Of a stretch of DNA of 64,000 bases, positions 20,265 to 33,190 are shown in pieces. Below the pieces are notes generated by a model. The model was not told where the DNA came from, made no database searches, and was given only the letters and a program-made list of their open reading frames with translations. The position numbers and the translations under genes were made by a program. This DNA comes from Aspidiotus rigidus (lineage: Eukaryota; Arthropoda; Insecta; Hemiptera; Diaspididae), in NCBI GenBank assembly GCA_035079385.1, contig JAVHKY010000012.1, forward strand, positions 3,268,501 through 3,332,500, given 5' to 3'. Position 1 is the first letter of the stretch, and each line of letters starts with the position of its first letter.

Positions 20265-21720
20265 GCGGTTCTGTATTCATAATTTAACCACAATTCTATT
20301 TAGCTGCGTATATTTGCCATGGGTGTTCCTTGAAATCTTGAATCCAGTGAAGTCGAGAATTGATGCTATTTTATTTTTCATCTATCAGTATTGCATAATT
20401 TGAATTGATAAATAAATTAGATCAGATATCATGGCTAGCCAGATATCATTTCATGCGATCGAAGATCACATTCTGTATTTGAGGAGTTATCTGTCAAAAG
20501 GGCACCCGTGAGCGATAGTTGATTTTCAAAATATGTCTTTGAAGTTTCATGTTCAGATTACTCATTCCACATTCATTTTATCAAAAAATCTATAATAACA
20601 GAAAATATTTTGCGTGTTTTCATCTTTACAGATCACTAATTATTTTTCAAATTGATCGACAAATGAATCTGGGACAATTCCATAAAGATGTGTACCTCGG
20701 GTGCCCTTTTTATGGAGATGGGGTTGAGTGACCATAAGCGTACATGTAATTTTTCGTTTTTTCAAAATTTTGTATATTGATAGGAAACGGTTCAGTGAAT
20801 TCAAAAATGTGGATATCCACAAAAAGGGCACCCCTTTGACGGGTGCCCTTTTGACAGATACCTCCTCATTTATAATTCGAACCACAATTCTATTTATGCA
20901 ATGGATCAAAAACACATCGAACTGCTCGCTACCTCTTTTTAAACTCTTTCTCCGGTTAATGAGTAATGGTCCACTCGCGCTTGTCAGTCTTTTCATACGA
21001 TCGACTTCACTCACAGAAGAAAACAGAAAACCAGGGAAATATTTTGTATTGGTGTTCTCATGAAATCTCGATTTCAACTTTTGGCTACCTAGGCCTAATT
21101 CTACTTCGTTCCAAATTTCATAATTCACGAAAAACCGAAGCTAGATGCCATGAAGCGAATCAATAACACCCAATAAAATATCTTACGTCTTCCGATATTA
21201 TGGAACAATTTTCAGTTGCGTTTCGTTATTACCTACTTCTGAAATAAATCTCATCGTTTCTTAATTCAGTTCTCTTTCGATTTCGAACAGTATCGCACTG
21301 AAACAGCAGAGTGATAATACGAAACAGAGGATGATGATATAATAGATCACATTCTGTATTCATAATTCGAACCACGATTCTATTTATGCAATCGATCAAA
21401 AGCACACCGAACTACTTTCTATTTCTCCGATCGACTTTCCTCACAAGACGAAACAGAAAACCAGGGCATTTATTTCGTATATATGGGTATTCTCAGGAAA
21501 TCTTGAGTTGAACTTTTCGCTACCTAGTTCTACTTTGTTCCGAATTTCATGATTCACGAAAAGCCGAAGCTAGATACGATCATGAATAAATAATACGCAC
21601 TAAAATATCTACGTCGTCCGATATTATCGGACAATTTGAAATTTTGTTTCGTTATTAATTTTTTCTGAAATAAATCTCATCGTTTGGTTTCTCAGTTCAG
21701 TCGCGTGTTCTCTCCCAACT
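20265..21720. repeat. Old tandem duplication (two clear units, one partial)
   Basis: The block starting TTCTGTATTCATAATTCGAA and running through AACAGAAAACCAGGG, TCACGAAAA.CCGAAGCTAG and CTGAAATAAATCTCATCGTT occurs at about 20,868-21,290 and again at 21,349-21,710 with strong divergence. A shorter third part lies at 20,270-20,310. No ORF is conserved between the units, so they are non-coding duplicates. Confidence 0.7.
20481..20867. mobile_element. 387-bp MITE with ~28-bp terminal inverted repeats and ATTT target duplication
   Basis: The ends GAGGAGTTATCTGTCAAAAG and CTTTTGACAGATACCTCCTC pair over about 28 bp, including GGGCACCCG. ATTT flanks both sides (20,477-20,480 and 20,868-20,871). The neighbouring tandem unit at 21,349 shows the empty site (TTCTGTATTCATAATTCG), which confirms the insertion. 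Additional GGTGCCCTTTTT copies inside suggest subterminal repeats. Confidence 0.9.
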
Positions 21721-21994
21721 ACCGATTTCAACGCCGAGTGATAATAATGACAGAATGATGATGATAATAAAACTTTTCTAGACCAATAAGAATAAAGCAT
21801 CAACTACGGCGATGGCTGGCTGATAGCACCCCTTATGTTCCCACGTCGAAGATTTTACTTTAGAATTTGACTTATTTAGCGTATTTTAGAGAATTAATTT
21901 TGGGGTAAAATTTTAGGTCAAATAATTTTGATGGAAAATGCTATCAATTTTGGCCAAATTTGACAGTGTCCAGAAAGTGTCCTAAAGACCAACC

Positions 21995-22503
21995 CTTACT
22001 ACTCCCATCCGCTCACCCACATGGGCTGCAGAGTCATTTTCAGGAGTAGACCAACTTTCAGGCCTAAAATCCAAATGGCTTCATCTCAGGCAATAATGAT
22101 CGCACAGCGATGAAAGTTGAGGACATTTTAGTACATGTGAAGGTTTATCCATGGTATTTTTTTCAACAAAAAACATTCATAGTTGCCCTAGTTTCTAGTA
22201 ATAACAAAACTTCAAAATCGAATATAGAAAAAAAATCGGGGGGGGGGGGAAGGCACCAGGGGAAAATGATTCATTTGAAGCACCATACCCTCTACTACAA
22301 CATACATGAGTACCATAGTCCTCGGTGAGGTGGAACATTTCCAAAAAAATCAAATTATTATGATTTTTCCATGAATAGCGGGGTGAAATATAACTGCTAC
22401 CGCAATAGACCGCGAGAAATCAATGGTCAATGTTCGAGGTGAACAATACGCACTTCTCCGTGAAATGAAATGGGAATGTTGATAGACCAAAAATATATTT
22501 TAA
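21995..22503 (+). repeat. Dispersed repeat A, copy 1
   Basis: About 500 bp that recur inverted at 36,008-36,600 and 46,620-47,195 (shared words CCTGAGATACAGCCATTTGG, TGGTCTATCAACATTCCC, AACATTGACTATTGATTTC). Contains a poly-G run near 22,238. Non-coding; the element class is not identified. Confidence 0.85.
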
Positions 22504-22828
22504 CAGGGAACCTGTTTATTTGCCGTGCGCCGTCCGCCGTCCGCCGTCCAGCAAAAAACTTAGGAAAATTTCGACTCTCGAGCCATATACGATAGGAGAG
22601 GGACATAGAAAAATTTCGACTCTCGAGCTATATATGATAAGAGGGGAGACTTGGAAAAATTTCGACTCTCAAGCCATATATGATAGGAGAGAGACTTGGA
22701 AAAATTTTGACTCTCGTATGATAAGAGGGGGACTTAGACAAATATCGACTCTCGAGCTATGTATGATAGGAGGGGGTTTTAGAAAAAATTTCGGCTCTCG
22801 AGCCCTGTATGATAGGAGAGGGACTTAG
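22504..22828 (+). mobile_element. Foldback-family end with 45-bp minisatellite (TE-X copy 1)
   Basis: It starts AACAGGGAACCTGTT, continues GCCGTGCGCCGTCCGCCGTC, then about six 45-bp minisatellite units. This tip links the minisatellite to a TIR-bearing element; compare 33,757-34,604 and 35,328-35,597. It abuts the inner end of the right palindrome arm. Confidence 0.7.
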
Positions 22829-23667
22829 AAAAAATTTTCTGGCATAGCCAAATAAATGAAGATCATGTTCCATGTCTTTTATATTTTATCAGTCATCTTG
22901 AAATATTTTAGTCTAGGCTTCTACTAGGTCAAGTGTTCGTGAGATATTATTCGTTTACCCCCTTACCTATCTTGGCGTCGTATAAGTCTTGTATTCTCGG
23001 TTGGTATTGGGTCGATTTATATGAAATTGAGAATAATTGAAGTTTTATATTTGCTGTATGGAATAGGGTTATTTTTTTGATAATCGGATTGATAGAATTA
23101 AAGATTTTTCGATTTTAATTTAGAAAAATTCGGAGCGGGGTAAGTTGAACGTCAGTTCGTTAACCATCCGGCGTTAAAGGAATGAATGTTGCTATGGAAA
23201 ATGACGAGTGTTACTGACTTGTGCGCGAAAAGTGTTTCTTTCTCAGAAGGGGAGGGGGTTGTAAGTTGTGTATTATCAGTACACGAGATTGAATAAAAAA
23301 TAATGGTTGGCAAGTTTTGAAAATGAATTTCTATCGGAAAACGACGTCATTATTGTCGTTATTAACGAAAACGACTATAAGTGAAATATAATGTAGGCCA
23401 GCCAATAATGAACAAAATGGAAACTAAAAGAAATAGAGATGTACAAAAATAAGATACAAAAGTCGGTTTTGCTTTCGCGCTGCGAAGGCTTTTTTGAGGT
23501 ATCACCTTTCGTGGGGTGAACTCGCGGGTGCGTAATTTCTTGGTGACACCAGTGCCGGTGAACGCTGTCAATGAAGGATCCACGGAGTTGTTTAATCTGC
23601 GCGAGAGTCTCATCACTTATGAAGACCCGGTCGCGAGTGTGCTGCAGATTCCGAAGGATGCAAGAAT

Positions 23668-23964
23668 TTGTATAGTAATGGAGGCATTATGACTGCATCA
23701 AATTCAAACGAAAGGAAACGCAAATGCTACTTCTATGGCGACAACGCGCAAACTTTGTATTGCTGTCGAAAATTCCTCAGCTTATCGACCGAAGCCAGGA
23801 ACCAATTTGTAAGAAAACAACGTTTATGTCCAGAATACTTCGAAGCCATCCAATTCTCTCACAGTTTCACAAATGGACATTTTCGAAAAAAATCATCGCC
23901 CATCAATCGAGACTCGATAGCTTCCTGTACCACCGATCACATTTGGCTTCTCGGATTCAACTAA
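23668..23964 (+). pseudogene. BEL/Pao gag zinc-knuckle remnant (right arm copy)
   Basis: Identical peptide and inverted position relative to 6,869-7,165, with the same lost zinc ligands. It is a product of the arm duplication, not a second insertion. Confidence 0.6.
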
Positions 23965-26900
23965 TGCTCCAAAATGTCGCTGATTAATAAAATATTGTAA
24001 GAACTGCAATAAAGTTTTTTATTGCAATGATATTTTTAGAAGAATACTGTCTCCGTCTTGATGTCGTTCATTTCCAAGGAAATGTAAATTAAAATCGTTG
24101 ATCGTCGTGATTTGTCACACATTACGTACAAAAATGTAGAAGCTTATAAGAGAAATGCCGAAAGAGAATTCAAGTCTCCTATGAGAAATATGAGGTGTCG
24201 CATTTATATGAGAAATATTTTGAGGTATCACCTTTCGTGGGGCGAACGAGCGGAGCGACCTTTTGTATATTTTGAGGTATCACCGTTCGCCCCCTGTCTC
24301 GCTGTTCTATTGGAATGGTGTGAGAATATTCAAGTCTTCTATGAGAAATATGAGGTATCGCCTTTATGAGAAATATTTTGAGGTATCACCTTTCGTGGGG
24401 CGAACTCGCGGTTGTTTGATTATTTATTTATTTAATTATTTAAGCACACGGGGTTTACTCGCAAATTTCTGAATCACCCACGGGGTAGAGATGTGCACGG
24501 ACGCACGCTTGCACGGACGCACAGACTCTCGGACTAATTATTTAATTATTTAAATTATTTAATTATTTAATTGAAGCCTTCTTTTCAAGAAGGGCGTATC
24601 TCGAAAAAACGCGTTTTGAGAAAAACGAACGCTGGTACGAAGCGTAGAGAAATCAGAATGCGAAGAAGTGTGGTCAGTGCACAGGCGGCATCGATCATCT
24701 TTCAATCCCCCCCTATTACCCGTCCAAAGAGCGTAATTTAAAAAATTCGTTTACCCCCTTACCTATCTTGGCGTCGTATAAGTCTTCTATGAGAAATACG
24801 AGGTAGCGCGAACTCGCTCCGCTCGTTCGCCCCCTGTCTCGCTGTTGTATTGGAATGGTATGTGACAATTCAAATCTAGGGAACTTGGAAAAATTTCGAC
24901 TATCCAGCCTTTATTTATTTAATTATTTAATTATTCAATTATTTAATTATTCAATTATTTAATTATTCAATTATTTAATTATTTAATTATTTAATTATTG
25001 AATATTATTTATTTATTTATTTATTTATTTATATTTATTTATTTATTTATTTATTTATTTATTATTACTTCTTGTACTAGGTCAAGTGTTCGTGAGATAG
25101 TATTCGTTTACCCCTTTACCTATCTTGGCGTCGTATAAGTCTTGTATGAGAAATATTTTGAGGTAATTATGGGTGTTCCATATTTTGAGGTATCAACTTT
25201 CGGTGGGGCGAACGAGCGATCTCGCTGTTGTATTGGAATGGTATGAGAAAATTCAAGTCTTTTTTGAGAACTATGAGGTAGCGCGAACTCGCTCCGCTCG
25301 TTCGCTCCCTGTCTCACTGTTGTATTGGAATGGTATGAGAAAATTGAAGTCTTCTATGAGAATGATGAGGTAGCGCCTTTATGAGAAATATATTTTGAGG
25401 TAGTTATACATCAACCTTTACTAAGGAAACACGGACGCTAGGGTTAAAAAGCATATAAGTCAAGAAGTTATCGTTTGAGAAAGCAATATTTCGGACGAGC
25501 TATTAGTGCTTTTTATAGTATTTAGTAATTTACTTATTAGCATTCACGATAATTACCTATGTAGAATAATAACTGAAACTTGAATATCTCTTGTTCGGGT
25601 AGAAATAAGCGTTCGTAATTGAACCTTCTGTAAATATTTGTTGCTGATATCTTCGTTTTGTTTAAACATCGTCGTTGTAGTTACTCCTAAAAGGGCCGGT
25701 ACCATCACATTGTCGGACTCATGATAGTGGAAGATTTGTAGTCTTTTTTGATGGAATCTGTTTATGGACGCGTATTCTGGCTCGGGGCAGAAGGCTTTTT
25801 TGGTCGACCACGGCTGTGATTTCGTCGTTTTGTTTAGTAGAAGATAGAGTTGGTACCGTAATAATTTCCGATTTACGACGGCGACGGAGAAAGGTTGTTA
25901 TTCCTTCGTGCAGAATTTTTCGTCAGTGTTCACGACTTCGTCGAACATGGACGTCTTAAATTGTTCGTTGCATATTAACTTTGTCTCTGGCTCATCACAA
26001 CTTCTTCTTGATGGAAGTGGAGGCCTCTTTTGGTCGACCATGGGTGCGATTTCGTTAGTTTTCGTTTGTTGAAGACGTCAAATCTTACACTGCTTTTGTT
26101 AGGTAGGAAAATGCGTTGCTTCTTATCGCTGTTATCGTCCATGCCCGAAGATCTGTAGCTGTACCGTCACAATTTCGCATCCGTGATAAGGAGAGGTTTC
26201 TCTTCTTCTCTGAGAAAATCCGTTGATGACCGTTTACGATGATTTTCGGAAATAATTTCTGATGTGTGGTCTCTCATGTTTCGCAGGGTTTGGAATGAAG
26301 ATTCGCCGAATACTTTCTGGTTGCGTTTTAAAGAACGACGTACTTATAGGAAAGGTCTTCAGTGGTATACGTATAATTTTGTGCTTACAAATTTTGAGTT
26401 CCGAAAGAGAAAACGAGAAATTTTGAGATGTGGCGAAGATACGTCCGATCGGTAGAAGACCCATTTATTTGCGTACCCTATTACAGGGTACGCAAATTAC
26501 ACGGAAATGTCTTCTACATCGGTCGAACGTTCGTTGGTGCCAAGTCGCCGGAAATCTTACTGGCAGAGGGCAACCCTCATGCCAGTAACCGTCGACGACT
26601 TGGCACCCTTCGCCACAGTAGTCCGCATTTATGTTGGCTTCCACGCCGGATTTTGATGTAGTCGAAATTGTGAATCTTGACCTGTCCATTTCTTCGGTTA
26701 ATGAGTACTTTCTGGTTATTGTTTGTTAATTGCGCGTATGAATTTTGGTTCGCAATTAAAATTTTAGAGAAAAACAGTCATCATTTGGATGTCGTTGATT
26801 TCCAAGGAAATGTAAATTAACTTTGTTGAACGTGACCTATTGCATGCAGTTTCACGTAGAAAAATGTGATTTTTATACCATAGACATTTTTCTTTATCGA

Positions 26901-28309
26901 AATGGAGACGCTATAGATAGTGTATTGATTTTATGTTAACGCTATTTAATTCATGTGTTCGTGAATGAGATTTTCAAAGTTATAGATTTACGTTAAATTC
27001 CCTGAAGTGAGGTAGAGGTTTTATGTTTTGATTTGCGTTTCACTATTTTTTAGGTCTAATGTAGGTATTAGTATATTCTTGCATTCATTTAGAAACGACG
27101 AAATTCGAGATAAGTGTTTTACTCAACGAATAGAGATTTATGCATGAAGGTTTGCTGTGGTACTACATAATTTCGAATCCATAATATCGAAAGGTTTCTA
27201 TTTTCTTTTTTAGAGTTTGTTGCAGGGCTTACGACAATTTTTTGGAACAACTACTGATGATGCTCGCGTTTGTTTTATTTGTTATAATACAGCGTTCGAA
27301 ATGCATTTTTTCGTGGAATAGTTTCTGCTTTTGTTTTGGATGACGTTGTCGTTATACGAGAGGTCTTCATTGGTAAACGTCGCTGTTGTAATTTCTGCCT
27401 GAGAAGGTCTGCCGTTGTACTACACAATTAATTTCGCTTTTATAATATCGAAAGTTTTATATTTTCATTTGGTAGAGTCTGTTTCAGGGCTTATGACAAT
27501 TTTCTGGAATAACTATTGCTGATGCTCGAGTTTCTTTTGTTTGGTAGAAAACAGCGTTCGGAATGAAGTTTCTGCGAATAATTTATGTTGCTTTATCCGC
27601 TTCTTCGAACATCGCTTATGCCCCTGTAGAATTTAGTGAACAGCGTGTAAAGATCGCTGTTGTCGTTTCTGCCTGATAGATTTGTCTTAAATACAAGAAT
27701 TTTGAGTATAACGAAACTGAAAACAAGAACTTTTGAGATGGATGAGACACTTTGGATCGTTGTAAGCGACATATTTATTTGCGTACCCTATTACAGGGTA
27801 AGCAAATATCGGCATTATATCGCCTACTTCGATCGGAGGTTTTTTGGTGCCAAGTCGCTGGAAATCTTAAGCCCAGTATACAATGTCAAATAGTGTAGCT
27901 CAGACTAGTATGAAGCAAACCCAGTATAAAAAATGTCAAATAAATTTTTTCGAAATTAGGGTAGGGCTTGGAGCTCGTTCGCCCTTTCTTCGTTTAGTAT
28001 AAGTTTATTAAAAAAAAACTGCCGAGAAGTCTGAATGATCTGTGTTGTCTAGTCTTACTTTTGATGTATAACTCACATGATCGACATACTTGTGTCGAAA
28101 CATTAAAGTGTTTTCAACGCATAAATACAATTTATAATCATTTATAAATATATATGCGTATGTTATATAAGATTGACGTATAGATATAACATCGGTACCT
28201 AAAAATGAAGCTTTAATTAATTAGTTAAATTATTTTCGACAGTTGTAAGGAGAGGTCGATGATGTGAAAAGTAGGATATATATCTAATTATTAATTATAT
28301 TAATTATTT

Positions 28310-28355
<46 letters not shown>

Positions 28356-28385
28356 TTATTTAATTATTTAATTTTAACAGGGAAA

Positions 28386-29060
<675 letters not shown>

Positions 29061-29227
29061 ATTATTTAATTATTTAATTATTTATTTATTTAATTATTTA
29101 ATTATTTAATTATTTAATTATTTAATTATTTATTTATTTATTTATTTAATTATTTAATTATTTATTTATTTAATTATTTATTTATTTAATTATTTAATTA
29201 TTTAATTAAATAATTATTTAATTATTC
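29061..29227. repeat. AT-rich microsatellite
   Basis: Mirror of 1,004-1,175. Confidence 0.9.
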
Positions 29228-29929
29228 ATATATGATAGGAGAGGGACTTAGAAAACTTTCGACTCTTGAGCTATATATGATAAGAGAGGGACTTGGAAAA
29301 ATTTTGACTCTCGAGCCATATATGATAGGAGAGGGACTTAGAAAAATTTCGACTCTCGAGCCATATATGATAGGAGAGGGACTTAGAAAAATTTCGACTC
29401 TCAAGCCATATATGATAGGGACTTAGAAAAATTTCGACTCTCGAGCCATATATGATAGAAGGGGGACTTAGAAAAATTTCGACTCTCGAGCCATATGCGA
29501 TAAAAGGGGGACTTAGACAAATTTCGACTCTCGAGCCATATATGATAGGAGAGGGACTTAGAAAAATTTCGACTCTCAAGCCATATATGATAGGGACTTA
29601 GAAAAATTTCGACTCTCGAGCCATATATGATAGAAGGGGGACTTAGAAAAATTTCGACTCTCGAGCCATATGCGATAAAAGGGGGACTTAGACAAATTTC
29701 GACTCTCGAGCTATGTATGATAGGAGGGGGACTTAGAAGAATTTCGACTCTCGAGCCGTTTATGATAGAAGGGGGACTTGGAAAAATTTCGACTCTCGAG
29801 CCATATGCGATAAAAGGGGGACTTAGACAAATTTCGACTCTCGAGCTATGTATGATAGGAGAGGGACTCAGAAAAATTTCGAGACTCGAGCCGTTTATGA
29901 TAGAAGGGGGACTTGGAAAAATTTCGACT
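29228..29929. repeat. 45-bp minisatellite, right arm outer array
   Basis: About 16 units against about seven in the left arm (696-1,003). Same variant unit types. Confidence 0.95.
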
Positions 29930-29957
29930 ATTTATTTATTTAATTATTTAAATATTT

Positions 29958-29991
<34 letters not shown>

Positions 29992-30566
29992 TTATTTAAT
30001 TATATAATTATTTAATTATTTAATTATTTATTTATTCAATTATTTATTTATTTAATTATTTATTTATTTAATTATGTAATTATTTAATTATTTAATTATT
30101 TATTTATTTATTTATTTAATTATTTAATTATTTATTTATTTATTTATTTATTTAATTATTTAATTATATAATTATTTAATTATTTAATTATTTAATTATT
30201 TAATTATTTAATTATTTAATTATTTAATTATTTATTTATTCAATTATTTATTTATTTAATTATTTAATTAAATTCATTTAATTATTTATTTATTCAATTA
30301 TTTAATTATTTAATTATTTAATTATTCAATTATTTATTTATTTAATCATTTATTTATTTAATTATTCAATTATTTATTTATTTAATTATTTAATTATTTA
30401 TTTATTCAATTATTTATTTATTTATTTAATTATTTAAATATATTTAATTAAATAATTATTTAATTATTTAATTATTTATTTATTTAATTATTTATTTATT
30501 TAATTATTTATTTATTTAATTATTTAATTATTTATTTATTTATTTATTTATTATTGATTATTATTA
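29930..30566. repeat. AT-rich microsatellite
   Basis: Mirror of 61-695, with the same irregular order of TTTA and TTAA steps. Confidence 0.95.
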
Positions 30567-30733
30567 TTACGCGGGGTGTACTCGCGAATTTCTGAATCAC
30601 CTACTGGGTAGAGATTTCTCTTGACGGGGTGGGGGGGGAGGGGGGGGGGTGTACTCGCGAGTTTCAAAATCGGGGTCTGGCGAGAGAAAAGACATGGAAC
30701 ATGTCAAAATTTCGACTCTCGAGCTATATATGA
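30567..30733. other. Junction module, G-run and end of the palindrome
   Basis: Contains the ACGCGGGGTGTACTCGCG module, the end of the palindrome at 30,626, a G-rich run (30,624-30,650), a second GTGTACTCGCGAG module, AAAAGACATGGAACATGTC (also at 14,417) and one minisatellite half-unit. No gene. Confidence 0.7.
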
Positions 30734-32010
30734 AACACACTGCTTCGTGATTGGTTCAATCTATTGTCCTAAATGCTGCGTTTCTATTGGCTACCTGGAT
30801 TTTTGCCGTCTCATTGGTTGGTTCCGTTCTTCTTCTTTCGTCCAATCACCAGGCCGAATAATTTTTCGCTGTCAAATGTGATTACATTGTTCAAGAGGCA
30901 AACTTTCTTCCTCTTGGCTTTTGCAATCTCCATTTATTCCCAGAGTTTTCTTCTCTTTGTGCGATTCTCTACATGCATGACTTCAAATATTCCCTCTCCA
31001 TCGTGGTTTTCCTCGTTACAGTGTTTCCCAAACAGTGACTTGCCATCTTCTTTCTCCCTCGACGTTTTGTGCTCCTTTCTCCTGATCTCAAACTTTCTCC
31101 CAGTCTCACCGATAAAGATGCCCTCGCACTGTTCACAACTGAGCTTGTACACTCCGCTCAGCTTTCCTTGTCCTTTTGTTCCGTCTGGTCATTGCTGATT
31201 CTCTTCACCATGGGTTGGTTATTCTGGATACCCGCATTCACATCGTAGCCATTGAACGCCTTTATCACCTTGTTTGTGTACTTTCCTACATATGGTATCG
31301 ATCCGGAGTACTTTCTCACTATACTATCATGGTTCCTTTCTTTGTTTCCATTTTCCCAAAGACTCCCTCCATCACACGTCTGCGGTAGCCATTGGCTTCT
31401 GCGATCTGCTTTACTATCTCGATCTCTTTCCTCTTCTCTTCATTGTTCTTGAGGAGAGAAATTGCCCGATAGCAGTAGTTCTGGATTCCCGCGAACTTGT
31501 GCCTGGGATGGTGGTAGGAATCATTTGGGATGATGGTGTCAGTTTGCTTCGGCTTCCTGTAGATTTTGTATTCTATCCTATTGTTCTCCATTGTGAGTGT
31601 AAGGTCCAAATAGTTGATGGTCTCATTGCCTTTTTCTACTGTGAATTTGATGCTCTCATTCATCGCGTTCATTACTGAAAGGAATAGATCCACCTGTCTA
31701 TCAGTGCCTGATCACTTAATTATGATATCATCTACATATCTGGCCCAGTGTTTGATCGAGTTTCTGAACTTGCTGCCCTTCAATATCTTGTTTTCCATAT
31801 CATTCATGAATATCTCCACCAGTATTGGTGACAGCGGTGATCCCATCGCAAGTCCCCTTTCCTGACTGTAGAATTTGTTATTGAAGCGGCAGTAATTCTG
31901 GCTCAAGATCTCCTCCACTATGTTGGCGTACTTCGACCTATCGGGGTTCCCATGGTATCTGTTGTTTTTGAGCAGAGTGAGAAGTTTCTCCTTTGGTATG
32001 GTACCAAACA
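30734..32010 (-). mobile_element. Penelope-like element (PLE-A), 3' part: RT palm plus GIY-YIG endonuclease
   Basis: On the minus strand: reverse-transcriptase segment from about 32,010 (NMFGTIPKEKLLTLLKNN..., GLAMGSPLSPIL = motif B, ARYVDDIII = catalytic YVDD), the connecting region (31,693-31,319, NYLDLTLTMENNRIEYKIYR) and a GIY-YIG domain (31,152-30,934; YKLSCEQCEGIFIGETGRKF with a CxxC). Breaks: an in-frame TGA after YVDDIIIK, frameshifts between 31,319 and 31,152, and loss of the 5' half of the RT. PLEs use this endonuclease for target-primed insertion. Not active. Confidence 0.85.
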
Positions 32011-32710
32011 TATTACCACATATAGGAAAGTACACAAACAAGGTAAGGTGATAAAGGCGTTCAATGGCTACAATGTGAATGTGGGTATCCAGAATAACCA
32101 ACCCATGGTGAAGAGAATCAGGAATGACCAGACGGAACAAAAGGACAAGGAAAGCTTGAGCGGTGTGTACAAGCTCAGTTGTGAACAAAGCGAGGGGATC
32201 TATATTGGTGAGACTGGGAGAAAGTTTGAGATCAGGTGAAAGGAGCACAAAACGTCGAGGGAGAAAGATGGCAAGTCACTGTTTGGGAAACACTGTAACG
32301 AGGAAAACCACGATGGAGAGGGAATATTTGAAGTTATACACGTAGAGAATCGCACAAAGAGAAGAAAACTCTGGGAACAAATGGAGATTGCAAAAGCCAA
32401 GAGGGAAAAAGTCTGCCTCTTGAACAATGTAATCACATTTGACAGCGAAAAATTATTCGGCCTGGTGATTGGACGAGAGAAGAAGAACGGAACCAACCAT
32501 GGAGACGGCAGGAATCCAGGTAGCCAATAGAAACGCAGCATTTAGGACAATAGATTGAACCAATCACGAAGCAGTATGTTTTAGCCAATAAGAACACAAT
32601 GTCATATTATTGTAAGAATAAGTTTCTAAGAAGTGAACCAATCACAACACAGCATTGTTATAGCCAATATGATCACAGTATTATGCTATAGAAACTCATG
32701 TTTAAGGCAT
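32000..32710 (+). mobile_element. PLE-A 3' end in inverted orientation, with C-terminus and 3' region
   Basis: Plus-strand copy of the same element: linker (VIKAFNGYNVNVGIQNNQPM), GIY-YIG domain (YKLSCEQSEGIYIGETGRKF; the second Cys of CxxC is lost) and RTKRRKLWEQMEIAKAKREK to a stop near 32,528. It mirrors 30,734-31,295 over about 560 bp, so two 3' ends face each other across the RT segment. This is a typical outcome of PLE insertion with internal template switching or twin priming. Confidence 0.8.
32521..32670 (+). promoter_or_regulatory. Cluster of five CCAAT boxes at the PLE-A end
   Basis: CCAAT occurs at 32,524, 32,560, 32,585, 32,638 and 32,664, in alternating contexts TAGCCAATA and GAACCAATCAC, with an inverted copy (GATTGG) near 32,465. 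The density suggests a promoter in the PLE terminal region. This is inferred from motif density only. Confidence 0.4.
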
Positions 32711-33190
32711 TGTTCTCTAGTTGCGACACAACTGGTGATGGGATAACACCCAAAAGTACTCTTGTAAAAGCAACTGATAAAGTAGATTTTACAATTGAAA
32801 ACGTCTTACGAGTTGGAAAAAAATAGTTAATAAAGTCTCCAGTCGCTAGGACGCTCTGGAAAAAGTAAAAAACTAAGGATACACGCCCACCCCAATGATT
32901 CATTTTCTTTACTTTGAAGTGTAGAATGTTTATTTTTGTTCCCCTGAAGTCGTAGTGGTTGGTACAAACTGTGTTACTAGGAGCCGTGCACTTACATGAA
33001 GTGCAGGAATCTTCTCTCGAGTTGAGGTGACAATGCTTCAAATATTGGAATTCATGAGCATGACAATGCAGAGGAGATGATTGTCTTCTATTGTGTCTCG
33101 GGAAAGGATTCTTCCCCATCATGCGAGTGCACGGCTATCAGTAACACATGAATCATAGTGGCGGGTGTGTAGCTTTGATTTTTTAATACA
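32711..33190. other. PLE flank or 3' sequence, no supported gene
   Basis: A 149-residue minus-strand frame (33,122-32,673) is Cys/His-containing but overlaps the PLE 3' region and CCAAT cluster and resembles no family. The CCAGTCGCTAGGACGCTCTGG segment near 32,840 resembles the neighbouring ~150-bp satellite. Confidence 0.4.

Noticed and set aside
30773..31678. Plus-strand hydrophobic frames over PLE-A
   Set aside because: Antisense of the endonuclease and linker; the minus strand shows GIY-YIG and YVDD motifs.
32747..32830. Possible hammerhead ribozyme at the PLE end (CTGATAA...GAAA)
   Set aside because: PLE ends often carry hammerheads, but the core deviates from CTGATGA, stem I is separated from the core by six bases and stem III cannot form.
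32673..33122. 149-residue Cys/His-containing minus-strand frame
   Set aside because: It lies opposite the PLE-A 3' region and CCAAT cluster, has no recognisable domain, and resembles chance openness.
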